A stretch of DNA of 21,851 nt from JANQPA01 sp964628385 (GCA_964628385.1 CAZVOD010000080.1:1-21851); one strand, 5' to 3'. Positions 1 to 8,532 are shown, numbered from the stretch's first letter. A program made the numbers and translations. Notes: generated by a model not told the origin, from the sequence alone.

Positions 1-264
1 ATATCAGGTTCTCCGAACCTTATTATATATCTTAATTTCGCGAACTACTTAAGTAGCTGTCTATCTTTTAAAGATGCTATGTTAGCATCCAAACATGCTC
101 TCAGACGCGCTAAGCGACTGATAAAAGGCACAGTGTGGGTGACTGAGCAGCCCTAAAAGTTGAATATCCTGCGAATATTCAAGCGAAGGAACGCAGCAGC
201 GCCTGGGTTGGCAAAGAACCAATTTTTACCTATTTTAATACCTGCGAAACAAGTCTAGTGTAAA
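1..264. other. Non-coding leader region rich in small inverted repeats, identity unknown
   Basis: I see no convincing gene here. The stretch holds several short perfect inverted repeats: AGGTTC/GAACCT around a three-base loop (6-20), the palindrome TTCGCGAA (37-44) abutting CTACTTAAGTAG (45-56), a 7-bp stem with a 3-base loop (73-79 with 83-89), and an 8-bp stem TTGAATAT/ATATTCAA with a 7-base loop (160-182). GGTT/AACC arms (206-220) are followed by five Ts. This could be a structured RNA, a small non-autonomous repeat, or the trailer of a gene to the left. It does not match the conserved cores of tmRNA, RNase P RNA or SRP RNA that I know. The minus strand has a short open stretch (about 62-149) that reads like plausible protein but is too short to call. 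Confidence 0.4.
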
Positions 265-885
265 ATGACAATGCCGTATATGAGAAATTCTTTTAAGCTC
301 CTTTTCTTTATAATTGTCGCTCTGGGTTTGGGCCTGGAAGCCACGGCCTGTTTTGAGCTGCCAAAAGAAGAACAGCAGGATAAGACAGCCTTAAATTTTG
401 ATAATTTTGATGAAAATTATTTACAGGCGCTAAGAAAAAGGCAACTCACCCCGGCCTTCGTAGATAAAGAGTTAATGCGTTTTACGATTCTGCCGGATTC
501 CTCCGGTGTGCCCGCCCAATCTATGTTATTTTCCCTGCGCCAAAAGACGCAAAATTATGAAATGGACGCGCGCTATTACCTCTGTGTCAGTGATTGTAAC
601 AGAAGCTGTGAACTGGACTGCAAAGCGGCTTATGAAGACCAGATTGATTCCTATCTGAATTTGATTAATAACATCCTCAATAATCCTCGCCTAAGAGATG
701 AGCAACTAAAAGCTCCCAAATATTTTTTTCAACATTATAATAAACCAGATTTGTTGATCAGCGGCGGTGGAAAAGATATTTTTGCACTGGAGCTGGCTTT
801 GGCCTTTTTGCGTATGCATGACAGCAACCGGGATTTGATTCGGTATTTTGAATATAAAAAGGGAAATTTGTTGTTTATTGATTAG
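265..885 (+). CDS. Hypothetical secreted protein with a four-cysteine ladder
   Basis: I do not recognise this 206-residue protein. Its N-terminus has a short basic stretch (R7, K11) and a hydrophobic run (about 12-24) ending in A26-T27-A28-C29. That could be an AxA signal-peptidase I site or a poor lipobox, so export is likely but the lipoprotein call is open. ATGs at codons 3 and 6 are alternative starts, and codon 6 gives the most usual signal peptide. In the middle, four cysteines are spaced exactly four apart (C107, C111, C115, C119), which would put them on one face of a helix and suggests metal binding or disulfides. The C-terminal third is rich in Asn, Asp, Leu and aromatics, with a GGG at about 167-169. 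The gene stands alone, 71 bases before the next, and no function can be assigned. Confidence 0.7.
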   Translation: MTMPYMRNSFKLLFFIIVALGLGLEATACFELPKEEQQDKTALNFDNFDENYLQALRKRQLTPAFVDKELMRFTILPDSSGVPAQSMLFSLRQKTQNYEMDARYYLCVSDCNRSCELDCKAAYEDQIDSYLNLINNILNNPRLRDEQLKAPKYFFQHYNKPDLLISGGGKDIFALELALAFLRMHDSNRDLIRYFEYKKGNLLFID

Positions 886-911
886 GCTGGTTTTGCAGAG
901 AGTTATAATAA

Positions 912-919
912 TATACTTG
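912..919 (+). promoter_or_regulatory. Possible -7 element TATACTTG upstream of the hydrolase gene
   Basis: TATACTTG differs at one position from the Bacteroidota TAnnTTTG -7 box and lies 37 bases before the start codon. The nearest TTTG (892-895) is only 16 bases upstream, shorter than the usual spacing, so this is tentative. The same eight bases recur in the better-spaced promoter at 8484-8491. Confidence 0.35.
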
Positions 920-956
920 CAAAACAACTCTAAAAATCTCAAATGCTGATCCTTAT

Positions 957-1805
957 ATGATGAATCTGCCAGTAGAGAGTTCTACCCTTGAAATGGATGG
1001 CCAGGCCGTTAATGTTTATGGAATAAGAACAGGGACAGTGCAAGTGAAAAAATCCCACTTTGCACCCAGTGGTGGCATGTTACAAATTTTAGTAGACTGG
1101 CGCTGGGCCGATCCTATGCCTATTTATACCTGGTTGATTGAACACCCTGAAGGGTTCATTTTAATAGATACCGGAGAAAACGTTCAGGTAAAAGAAAATT
1201 GGTATTTTGATTGTGACCCCACCACAGGATATGTCAATCGAAAAATCCTGAAGTTTGAGCTCGAAAGAGAAATGGAGATTGGCCGTCGGCTACATCGTCT
1301 TGGTATAAGACCCGATGGCATTCGCTGGGTCGTTCTAACGCATCTTCATATTGATCATATTGATGGCCTGATGTATTTTCCAAGAGCGGAGGTCGTAGTG
1401 TCGCAAGCCGAATGGAGCCGTCCCTACGGTGCTATGAAATGCATCCTGCCGCCCGGGTTGAGGCCCAACAAAATACTTTTCCAAAAAGATGAATACTTCA
1501 AAGGGCAATACCCTTTGACTGAAGATGGTAGGGTGCGGGTTGTGGCTACACCGGGTCATACTTATGGCCATCAGTCGGTTATCGTAGAAACGGATGATTT
1601 GACCTTATTCTTCGCCGGGGATACTTCTTTTACGCAACAACAGCTGCTAGCTGATCAGGTACCGGGAATTCATGCGAATCGGTCTGATGCATTGGATACT
1701 TATGCCCGGATAAAGCATTTTGCTGCTTCCAAAAGCTTAATTTACCTGCCTTCTCATGACTGGTCTTCTGGTAAGCGGCTGCTCGATGAACAAACATTTG
1801 GGTAA
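957..1805 (+). CDS. Metallo-beta-lactamase-fold hydrolase, N-acyl homoserine lactonase-like family
   Basis: This is a 282-residue MBL-fold metallohydrolase with a complete dinuclear metal site. The HxHxDH motif is H129-L-H131-I-D133-H134, the next ligand is H201 in TPGHTYGH, the bridging Asp is D222 in FAGDTSF, and the last His is H267 in LPSHD. The early IDTG segment (70-73) is the usual first MBL motif. The arrangement and length resemble the AHL-lactonase branch (AiiA/AttM type), which opens lactone rings. The substrate cannot be read from sequence, so quorum quenching is only one possibility. There is no signal peptide, so it is probably cytoplasmic. Two adjacent ATGs (957, 960) open the frame. 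The gene is monocistronic, with unrelated neighbours. Confidence 0.87.
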   Translation: MMNLPVESSTLEMDGQAVNVYGIRTGTVQVKKSHFAPSGGMLQILVDWRWADPMPIYTWLIEHPEGFILIDTGENVQVKENWYFDCDPTTGYVNRKILKFELEREMEIGRRLHRLGIRPDGIRWVVLTHLHIDHIDGLMYFPRAEVVVSQAEWSRPYGAMKCILPPGLRPNKILFQKDEYFKGQYPLTEDGRVRVVATPGHTYGHQSVIVETDDLTLFFAGDTSFTQQQLLADQVPGIHANRSDALDTYARIKHFAASKSLIYLPSHDWSSGKRLLDEQTFG

Positions 1806-1825
1806 TTTGTCATTTTTGCAAATGG

Positions 1826-1858
1826 ATTGTTATTCTCTATTCTAATTTGCTAAATTTG
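1826..1858 (+). promoter_or_regulatory. Bacteroidota-type promoter for the TPR protein gene
   Basis: ATTG (1826-1829), 21 bases, then TAAATTTG (1851-1858), a perfect TAnnTTTG -7 box. The -7 box ends 28 bases before the ATG at 1887, giving a short leader and supporting that start. This is the sigma-ABfr-type consensus of the phylum. Confidence 0.62.
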
Positions 1859-1886
1859 TTAGGAAGCTTCTATAAAATCCGAATTA

Positions 1887-4181
1887 ATGGAAATGAATCA
1901 AAAAGTATTGCCAAAGAATAACAGGGGAATTTCTTATGTCATATCTTATGTGGTTGCGAGTTGGGGTATTCTACAATTTACGGATTGGTTTATTAAACAC
2001 TACAACTATTCAACCGCCTGGGTAGATGTACTTTTATTATTTCTGGTGGCCATGCTACCATCTGTCATTTTAGTGGCGCTGGCTTTCAGTAATGTTAAGG
2101 TCAAACAAAAGGTAGCCATTGGCTCTATACCTGTCAATTTGATACTAGCCGTAGGGTTTATCTACTATATTTTTAGTGGTGTAAGCCTGGGAAGTACCGC
2201 TAAGGAAATAACAATAGTCGACGAGGAAGGAAAAGAAGTAAAGCGCAACCGGCCCACAGTTGCATTCACTAAGCGTATGATTATCTACCCTGCTGAGGTG
2301 GAGGGTTTTGGAGAAGAGGAGCAGTGGAAATCCCTGGCCTTCAGCTACCTCCAAAAACTGGATCTGGAGCAAAATAAACGCTTTTATAACTTTAGTCCAT
2401 TTTCCTTGAAGGAAAGGGTAGAGAAATATGACTACAAAGTTGATGAAGCTATTCCTTTTTCGGTAAAGCAAAAAGTGGCCGAAGATGCCTTTTCTGACTT
2501 TTTTGTTACCAGTAAATTGAAAAAAGAAGCGGAAAAAATAAATGCTACGGTTGAGGTATTTTCCACCCAAAGTGGCAAAAGCTTCTTTGAAGGCCAGTAC
2601 GAAGGTGCTGATATATATGGTATTGTTGATCAGTTCAGTAAAGAGATAGAAGAAAAGATTTTCTCCAAAGAATTAAATTTGGAGCAAGAAGAGAGTCTGG
2701 ACTTGCCGGCCACTGAACTCCTTACCGATCAAATAGAGGCTTTAGGCTATTTTACCGAGGGCCTAATAGCCATAGAGTGGGATAACAATCCTGCTGCTGG
2801 CATTGGGTATCTTGAAAAGGCCATAAAAACAGATCCTGAATTTGCTGATGGTCATGCAAAATTGGGAACCATTTATTTTGGTATAGGTCAGCCCGCTAAA
2901 GGTGAGGCGGCATTCCGCAAAGCTATGGCTTTGATCGAACCGCTACCTGAACGTCAGCAGTTGGCGATCAAGAGCCAGAATTATTTATTCCGCAATGAAC
3001 TGGAAAAAGGCACTCGGTTGTTGGAGATGTGGCGCCAGCTTTATCCCAATGACTATTCGCCCTATCCAAAATTGTTCAGCATTTATCAGGTGACTGGTAA
3101 TTTTGAAAAAGCCGAAGAAGTGGGCCTTTCTGCTATTGATAATGGCCATATCGGCCCGATGTATACCAATCTGGCTCAGTTATACACCATGAAAAAGGAG
3201 TTTGATAAAGCGGAGGAGTACTATAAAAAATACGCCGAAGCATTTCCTAGTAAAGCCAAGGATTCATCAGACCTGGGAACCCTTTATATCGAGATGGGCG
3301 ATTATAAAAAAGCCGAAAAGTTTTTTGAAGATCAAGCCTTGCTCAACCCCAACGATCACATGAATTATATCTCCCTGAGCGATATTGCCAGCCGAACCGG
3401 AGACTTAGAGAAAGAGATGAGGTTATTAGAAAAAGCCTTGAGACTCGCCCGGCAGGCTACTGATTCTATCCTGGTATATCGTTATGTCGAAGCTGCTCTT
3501 GATCGTACCGGTCAGATTGACAAAGCCATCCAAACGATGGAAACTAGATGGGAACTCATGAATAAGCATATGCCTCCCGTCGTTTCGGCGAGTGAAGCTC
3601 TTGCTTACGGCTATGTCCTTCGCTATACTTCTGTGGGGAGGGATCAGGAAATACTTGATAAAATAGAAAAGCTCGTTCCGCTGTTCAGTAATGCACAATT
3701 TGATGTGGGGTGTGTCGCTAAATTGAATTACTGTCTGATTGTAGAAGATCTGGAAGCCATCAGAAAACTCCAGGAGCAATGCCCGGAAGCTATAAAACAA
3801 GGATCTGTGGGGGCGATGGAAGACCTACTCAGAGGATACATTGCCAAGATGAGCGGTGATTATGAAAATGCTATCCTGGCTCTCGAAGAGGTAATTGCTA
3901 ATTCGGGATCAATTATCTACATCTACGACGTGGCTCTGGCTGATACCTATCGCCTTGCTGGAAAGCATGAAAAGGCATTAGCTAACTTTGAAAAGTTAGT
4001 TAAAAATTATCCAAATGTACCATTGGTTTTTTACAAAAAAGCAATGGCACATCGCGATGCTGATCAGCCTCAAAAAGCAGTTGAGGCCGCTGAAAAGGCG
4101 ATGAAGATGCTGGAGAAAGCAGACGAAAATTACGATATATTAGTACAAACCAAAGAATTACTCAATGAATTATCCAGCTAA
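1887..4181 (+). CDS. Membrane-anchored TPR protein with three N-terminal helices
   Basis: This 764-residue protein has three predicted membrane helices at about 14-36, 45-68 and 78-97. The first two resemble the membrane module found between an N-terminal effector (HTH, kinase or cyclase) and a TPR tail in signalling proteins, recognisable from the SYVVASWxxLQ-like opening. Here no effector precedes it: the protein starts only 13 residues before the first helix. Residues about 115-275 form an alpha/beta region with a charged stretch, perhaps related to the FlgO-like domain of such proteins (weak inference). From about 285 to 750 there are repeated 34-residue TPR units, for example around YLEKAIKTDPEF and YYKKYAEAFP. 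It probably acts as a membrane-anchored protein-interaction scaffold. It has its own promoter and is closed by a strong hairpin terminator. Confidence 0.8.
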   Translation: MEMNQKVLPKNNRGISYVISYVVASWGILQFTDWFIKHYNYSTAWVDVLLLFLVAMLPSVILVALAFSNVKVKQKVAIGSIPVNLILAVGFIYYIFSGVSLGSTAKEITIVDEEGKEVKRNRPTVAFTKRMIIYPAEVEGFGEEEQWKSLAFSYLQKLDLEQNKRFYNFSPFSLKERVEKYDYKVDEAIPFSVKQKVAEDAFSDFFVTSKLKKEAEKINATVEVFSTQSGKSFFEGQYEGADIYGIVDQFSKEIEEKIFSKELNLEQEESLDLPATELLTDQIEALGYFTEGLIAIEWDNNPAAGIGYLEKAIKTDPEFADGHAKLGTIYFGIGQPAKGEAAFRKAMALIEPLPERQQLAIKSQNYLFRNELEKGTRLLEMWRQLYPNDYSPYPKLFSIYQVTGNFEKAEEVGLSAIDNGHIGPMYTNLAQLYTMKKEFDKAEEYYKKYAEAFPSKAKDSSDLGTLYIEMGDYKKAEKFFEDQALLNPNDHMNYISLSDIASRTGDLEKEMRLLEKALRLARQATDSILVYRYVEAALDRTGQIDKAIQTMETRWELMNKHMPPVVSASEALAYGYVLRYTSVGRDQEILDKIEKLVPLFSNAQFDVGCVAKLNYCLIVEDLEAIRKLQEQCPEAIKQGSVGAMEDLLRGYIAKMSGDYENAILALEEVIANSGSIIYIYDVALADTYRLAGKHEKALANFEKLVKNYPNVPLVFYKKAMAHRDADQPQKAVEAAEKAMKMLEKADENYDILVQTKELLNELSS

Positions 4182-4216
4182 TTCAAATTGAGCCAGCAAA
4201 TAGCATTTAAAAAGCA

Positions 4217-4263
4217 AAAACTTGTGTCTCCAAACGACAAAGGCGTTTTGAGACACAAGTTTT
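4217..4263 (+). terminator. Long hairpin terminator after the TPR gene
   Basis: A perfect 14-bp inverted repeat, AAAACTTGTGTCTC (4217-4230) with GAGACACAAGTTTT (4250-4263), lies 35 bases after the TPR stop codon. Inside it, CAAACG and CGTTTTG extend the stem with one bulge. The A-rich 5' arm and T-rich 3' arm let it work on either strand. It insulates the TPR gene from the helicase promoter just downstream. Confidence 0.8.
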
Positions 4264-4287
4264 GCCCCCTCCCTTGCTTACCTTGTA

Positions 4288-4319
4288 TTTGTATTGTTAA
4301 GTCAAAAATGCTAACTTTG
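4288..4319 (+). promoter_or_regulatory. Near-perfect Bacteroidota promoter for the nuclease-helicase gene
   Basis: TTTG (4288-4291), exactly 20 bases, then TAACTTTG (4312-4319). Both boxes match the TTTG / TAnnTTTG consensus fully. The -7 box ends 34 bases before the ATG at 4354. It is the cleanest promoter in the window and supports both the phylum and independent transcription of the gene. Confidence 0.75.
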
Positions 4320-4353
4320 AATATTCCCGATCACCCATGATAATCAGAGATGA

Positions 4354-7300
4354 ATGAACAAAGAAGCATTAGCACACCTATTGTATAGTGAACTACAAAA
4401 AGTATACAATCAATCCATTATTGTAGCGGTACAGCAAGCCAAATCCATTTACCGGCTGATCAATGTGCTGCTCCTTGAGATCACTAAAGAAGAAAGAATT
4501 CATTTTTCTACTATTTTTGCCCGTATGGCTTACGTGGGGCATAAATACGAGCTTTCCAGGAAGGTTCAATATTTTGCCCATCACTTTCGTCGCCAGGTCA
4601 GTAATGATATCAATAAGGCCCAAGAGCAACAATTGCCGCTACTGGGAGCCATGGTACTGGTGCACATGATCAATGAGCTATTGCGTACTTACCCACCTGA
4701 AGCCCTGCAGGAATTAATGGCTGCGGAGTGGCCAGTGCAACGCCGTAAAGTCGATGTGCAGGCTTTCTTCCCCAAAGTCAGGGTAGTAGCCATGGAAGAT
4801 ATTCCTGAAGAAGATTGCCTACTGGTGCGTACCGCTTCCCAAAGCGATGAATCTACCATCGTACAATACAATATCCCGGAGCGGAACGAGAATTTTAATA
4901 CTACCATCGAAGCGATAAAAAAAGTCTTTGGCTTCCCAGTAGTGCTCAATTTGATCGATGTGGAAGTAGATCAGGAAGGGACCTACCGACCCGCCGCCTT
5001 CGTTCTGGAACCTGATTTCCTGGTCGACGTCACAGCTGTAGCGGAGTGTTTTAGGGATTCCGGTAGTGATCCGCTACATTATCTGCTCAAGCGCTATTTA
5101 CAGGTGCCCGCCAATAAACATATTCTTCTGGGGCATATCGCTAACTTCTTTCTGGATGAATTGATACACGATCCGAATATTTCATTCAAAAAATTATTTC
5201 CACGAGTTTTCCAGCTCAATCCCCTGGCTTTTTGTATGCTTGAAGATGCCGTTATTCGAGAAATTATGCAAAAAGCACAGTTGCATTATGTCAATCTTCG
5301 CAGAATTATCCTGCAAGATTTTCCCGAGCAGGGGATTCAGCCGGAAGGCGTTTACCTGGAACCTTCCTTTTTTGCAGAATCCTACGGCCTGCAGGGGCGT
5401 CTGGATCTATTCTTCCAAAAAGGGGAAAAATCTATTATTACCGAGCTGAAAAGTGGTAAGCCATTCCGACCCAATGCTTATGGCTTGAGCCGTAACCATT
5501 TTACCCAAACCCTACTTTATGATCTGATGATCAGGGATGTCTTTCGGTCCAAATCCGAGCCCGTCAATTATATTTTATATTCCGGTATAGAAGAGCGGCA
5601 GCTACGATTTGCTCCGCGCATCAAAACACAGCAATACGAAGCTATACAGATCAGAAATCAATTGGTGGCCCTGGAAAGGCAGCTGGCCACACTAGGGCTG
5701 GAAAAAGCGGAAATGCTGCAAAGGGGAGAAGCTTTTTTTAGCCAGTTGTTTGCACATCATTTTCCAAACCTTAAGGGCTTTGCCAAAAGAGATATAGAGG
5801 AATTTGAAAAGGTATTTAAAAGATTGCAGCCTTTTGAAAGAGCCTATTTCATTGCATTTTCAAGTTTTATCGCCAGAGAGCATCAGTTGGCCAAAGTGGG
5901 AGAGCATGGCCTGGAAACGAACAATGGGTTGGCCTCCCTGTGGCTGGATGATTTCAAGGAAAAAGCAGATTGTTTTGAAATCATTAGCCACCTGACCATC
6001 CGGCACAATAAGGCAGCGGAGGAAGAACCGCTGATTCTTTTCAACAAAACCTCCCACACCAATCCGCTGGCCAATTTCCGCAAAGGAGATATCGCTGTAT
6101 TGTACCCCTTTACCGGAAAGAATAATGCGGTATTGTCCAATCAAATATTCAAGTGTACTATCATTGATATCACAGCGACAGAGGTCTGCGTGCGGCTGCG
6201 GTCTCGCCAGTCTAATAATAAGCTGTTTGAGGCCGTAGAATACTGGAATCTAGAGCATGATCTCCTGGATAGTAGCTTCGTCGGTATGTATCGCTCTTTA
6301 TTTGATTGGGCTAAAGCAGCGCCCGCAAAGCGCAAAGTTTTGCTGGGTATGGAAGCACCCCGGCAAAGCCAACCACTTCAAAAACCAGCGCCCTACGGAC
6401 TAACCAGCCAGCAAGGCCATATTTTTAAAAAGCTCATGGCAGCGGAAGACTACTTCCTGCTCTGGGGCCCTCCCGGCACGGGAAAAACCAGCGTCATGCT
6501 GCGTAGTATTGTCGATTACCTCTTACACGAAACAGAAGAAAAAATCCTTCTACTGGCTTACACCAACCGGGCTGTAGACGAAATATGCCAGGCTATTGAG
6601 TCAATCAACGATAATATCCGGGAGCAATATTTCAGGATCGGGTCCCGGTATTCTACTTCTGAAGAATACAAAGAACAACTGCTCAATGCCAAAACAGCGG
6701 GGATAAATACCAGAAAAGACTTGCTGGCCAAAATTCAAAGCCATAGGATTATGGTCGGAACAGTCAGCTCCATGGCTGGCCGGCCGGAGTTATTTGAAAT
6801 CAACAAGATTGATCGGGTAATCATCGATGAAGCCTCTCAGATTTTGGAGCCGGTGCTGGCCAGCTTATTGACTAGGTTCCCCCGCTTTGTGCTAATTGGT
6901 GATCACAAACAGCTACCGGCAGTAGTCACCCAACGACCCTCCGATGCAGAGATTATTGATCCGGCTCTTAACGAGTTGGGACTTAACAGCTGTGCCAATT
7001 CTTTATTTGAGCGTTTATTTTTGCGTTGTCAAAAGGAGGGATGGCACTGGGCCTATGCGCAGCTGAGTCATCAGGGGCGGATGCACAAGGAAATCATGGA
7101 CTTTCCCAGCAGATATTTTTATGAAAGCACACTAGACATCCTACCCGCAGAAATTGCTGCGCACAAAAGACAGTTAGGGCGCCTGGCTTTTCAGCACCTT
7201 CACAGTGCCGAGGGCTTGCCAGAGCTTTTGTGCCGACAACGGATGATCTTTATTCCCACTCCTCCTGATGATATGAGAAGTGGGGTGAAGACTAACCTGC

Positions 7301-7746
7301 ATGAGGCTGCAAAGGTGGGCCAGCTAGTACAGTATTACCTGGAGCTTTATCGTATGAATAATTTGGAGGTGAAAAAAAATACCATCGGAATTATTACGCC
7401 CTTCCGGGCTCAGATTGCTCAGATTAGGCAGGTATTGACGAATCGGCAAATTGATCCGGACAGCCTGACGATAGATACCGTAGAGCGATACCAGGGCGGC
7501 GCCCGAGATATTATCATTATTTCTCTTTGCACCAATACCCTAAGTCAGCTTTCTTCAATCAGCTCACTTTCGGAGGAAGGGGTAGACCGGAAGCTGAATG
7601 TGGCCCTAACCCGGGCCCGCGAACAAATGATCATCCTGGGTAATCCTGAACTGTTAAAATACCAGCCTGCTTATTGGGATTTGATTCAATTCTGTGAGCG
7701 GGCGGCAGAAAGTACGGCTGAAGCTTTGAAGCCCCATTCTGGCTAA
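4354..7746 (+). CDS. Dna2-like nuclease-helicase: Cas4/RecB-type PD-(D/E)XK nuclease fused to SF1 (UPF1-like) helicase
   Basis: This 1130-residue protein has an unassigned N-terminal region (1 to about 320), then a PD-(D/E)XK nuclease: D351 in QGRLDLF, E364-L-K366 in ITELKSGK, and the QxxxY motif at Q385-Y389. A beta-barrel-like region follows (about 570-650), then an SF1 helicase core. The core shows Walker A GPPGTGKT (705-712), Walker B DEAS (825-828), motif III GDHKQLP (849-855), motif V around DTVERYQGG (1041-1049) and motif VI LNVALTRAR (1081-1089). The order nuclease-barrel-helicase is that of Dna2, which unwinds and trims DNA ends or flaps. Unlike eukaryotic Dna2, I see no clustered cysteines for an Fe-S centre around the nuclease. 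It probably acts in DNA replication or repair, and a defence role cannot be excluded. It overlaps the convergent queE by 4 bases. Confidence 0.88.
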   Translation: MNKEALAHLLYSELQKVYNQSIIVAVQQAKSIYRLINVLLLEITKEERIHFSTIFARMAYVGHKYELSRKVQYFAHHFRRQVSNDINKAQEQQLPLLGAMVLVHMINELLRTYPPEALQELMAAEWPVQRRKVDVQAFFPKVRVVAMEDIPEEDCLLVRTASQSDESTIVQYNIPERNENFNTTIEAIKKVFGFPVVLNLIDVEVDQEGTYRPAAFVLEPDFLVDVTAVAECFRDSGSDPLHYLLKRYLQVPANKHILLGHIANFFLDELIHDPNISFKKLFPRVFQLNPLAFCMLEDAVIREIMQKAQLHYVNLRRIILQDFPEQGIQPEGVYLEPSFFAESYGLQGRLDLFFQKGEKSIITELKSGKPFRPNAYGLSRNHFTQTLLYDLMIRDVFRSKSEPVNYILYSGIEERQLRFAPRIKTQQYEAIQIRNQLVALERQLATLGLEKAEMLQRGEAFFSQLFAHHFPNLKGFAKRDIEEFEKVFKRLQPFERAYFIAFSSFIAREHQLAKVGEHGLETNNGLASLWLDDFKEKADCFEIISHLTIRHNKAAEEEPLILFNKTSHTNPLANFRKGDIAVLYPFTGKNNAVLSNQIFKCTIIDITATEVCVRLRSRQSNNKLFEAVEYWNLEHDLLDSSFVGMYRSLFDWAKAAPAKRKVLLGMEAPRQSQPLQKPAPYGLTSQQGHIFKKLMAAEDYFLLWGPPGTGKTSVMLRSIVDYLLHETEEKILLLAYTNRAVDEICQAIESINDNIREQYFRIGSRYSTSEEYKEQLLNAKTAGINTRKDLLAKIQSHRIMVGTVSSMAGRPELFEINKIDRVIIDEASQILEPVLASLLTRFPRFVLIGDHKQLPAVVTQRPSDAEIIDPALNELGLNSCANSLFERLFLRCQKEGWHWAYAQLSHQGRMHKEIMDFPSRYFYESTLDILPAEIAAHKRQLGRLAFQHLHSAEGLPELLCRQRMIFIPTPPDDMRSGVKTNLHEAAKVGQLVQYYLELYRMNNLEVKKNTIGIITPFRAQIAQIRQVLTNRQIDPDSLTIDTVERYQGGARDIIIISLCTNTLSQLSSISSLSEEGVDRKLNVALTRAREQMIILGNPELLKYQPAYWDLIQFCERAAESTAEALKPHSG

Positions 7747-8378
7747 GGAATATCCAGAATCTTGTGGGTTTGAAGGCTTAGCCTCCATTTAGGGTTTTGT
7801 AGGCAGTACTGCATAGTAAGCTGTATATTCTGTGCTTGCTGTGGGCTGTCCATAGGTTGAAGAAAAAAGTGATCAAAATCCAGGTGCTCATAGTGCTCCG
7901 GCTCGGCCAGGGCCTGTGGATAGACCAATTTCAGTTCGTGGCCTTTAGTAACTATGATTTCTGTTTTGGCTTTGGGGCTCATACATATCCAGTCGACTCC
8001 GGCGGGGACTTTTATTGTGCCATTGGTTTCTACCGCTACTTCAAAGCCTTTGTCATGGAAAGCTTCAATGAGCGGTTCATCCAGCTGCAATAAAGGCTCG
8101 CCACCAGTACAGACTACGTAAGGCTTCCCTTTGATATTTTTTTCTGGCCAAAGCGCTGCCACTTTACTGGCTAGCTCTTCGGCACTGTATTTACCGCCGT
8201 TTTCACCATCTATTCCCCAAAAGTCAGTATCACAAAATTGACAGATGGCCTTGTGTCTATCTTCTTCCCGTCCGCTCCACAGGTTACAGCCTGAAAAGCG
8301 ACAAAATACAGCCGGCCGCCCACTCTGAGCGCCTTCCCCCTGAAGCGTATAGTATATTTCTTTTACTTTGTAGTTCAT
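7743..8378 (-). CDS. queE: 7-carboxy-7-deazaguanine synthase (radical SAM)
   Basis: QueE converts 6-carboxy-tetrahydropterin to 7-carboxy-7-deazaguanine, on the way to preQ0 and queuosine in tRNA. The 211-residue protein starts with the substrate-binding LQGEG segment (12-16). It carries the family's unusual cluster motif C31-X14-C46-X2-C49, as in Burkholderia-type QueE rather than the canonical CX3CX2C of radical-SAM enzymes. The SAM-binding GGEP motif is at 92-95 after VVCT. Length and motifs are complete. No queC, queD or queF is beside it, so the pathway genes are scattered. It converges on the helicase gene, with the two stop codons overlapping, and diverges from the BatA-domain gene across 154 bases. 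No clear promoter box was found on its strand. Confidence 0.94.
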   Translation of the reverse strand: MNYKVKEIYYTLQGEGAQSGRPAVFCRFSGCNLWSGREEDRHKAICQFCDTDFWGIDGENGGKYSAEELASKVAALWPEKNIKGKPYVVCTGGEPLLQLDEPLIEAFHDKGFEVAVETNGTIKVPAGVDWICMSPKAKTEIIVTKGHELKLVYPQALAEPEHYEHLDFDHFFLQPMDSPQQAQNIQLTMQYCLQNPKWRLSLQTHKILDIP

Positions 8379-8459
8379 TTCTATCCGATTTAGCGCTTAT
8401 TCCCGGGCGCTCAAAACAATTTATCCCTTAAAGCTTTTTTTAATAAACAGTTTTCCTAT

Positions 8460-8491
8460 TTTGGAGCGATTATCTGAAGTGACTATACTTG
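8460..8491 (+). promoter_or_regulatory. Bacteroidota-type promoter for the BatA-domain / dihydroorotase-like unit
   Basis: TTTG (8460-8463), 20 bases, then TATACTTG (8484-8491), one mismatch from TAnnTTTG. The -7 box ends 41 bases before the ATG at 8533. It lies in the 154-base space between divergent queE and the BatA-domain gene. Confidence 0.58.
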
Positions 8492-8532
8492 CACTTGGAT
8501 TCCACTGAACAGCTATAACTATTCTATAGACA

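Noticed and set aside
45..60. A 16-base stretch nearly repeated at 19727-19742 (one mismatch)
   Set aside because: With about 22 kb of sequence, a few 16-base pairs with one mismatch are expected by chance, and the flanks do not match.
62..149. A minus-strand open stretch upstream of the first gene that reads like protein
   Set aside because: It is under 30 codons from its nearest usable start, overlaps the hairpin region, and has no recognisable motif.
160..182. An 8-bp stem with a 7-base loop resembling a tRNA anticodon arm
   Set aside because: The stem is too long, and no acceptor stem, T-loop (TTCGA) or D-loop lies at the right distances.
957..1805. Calling the MBL-fold enzyme a quorum-quenching lactonase outright
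   Set aside because: The metal site is complete, but substrate cannot be told from these motifs and no quorum-sensing genes are nearby.
5340..5520. The Cas4-like nuclease motif as a sign of a CRISPR-Cas locus
   Set aside because: It is part of a Dna2-like nuclease-helicase, and there is no cas1, cas2 or repeat-spacer array in the window.
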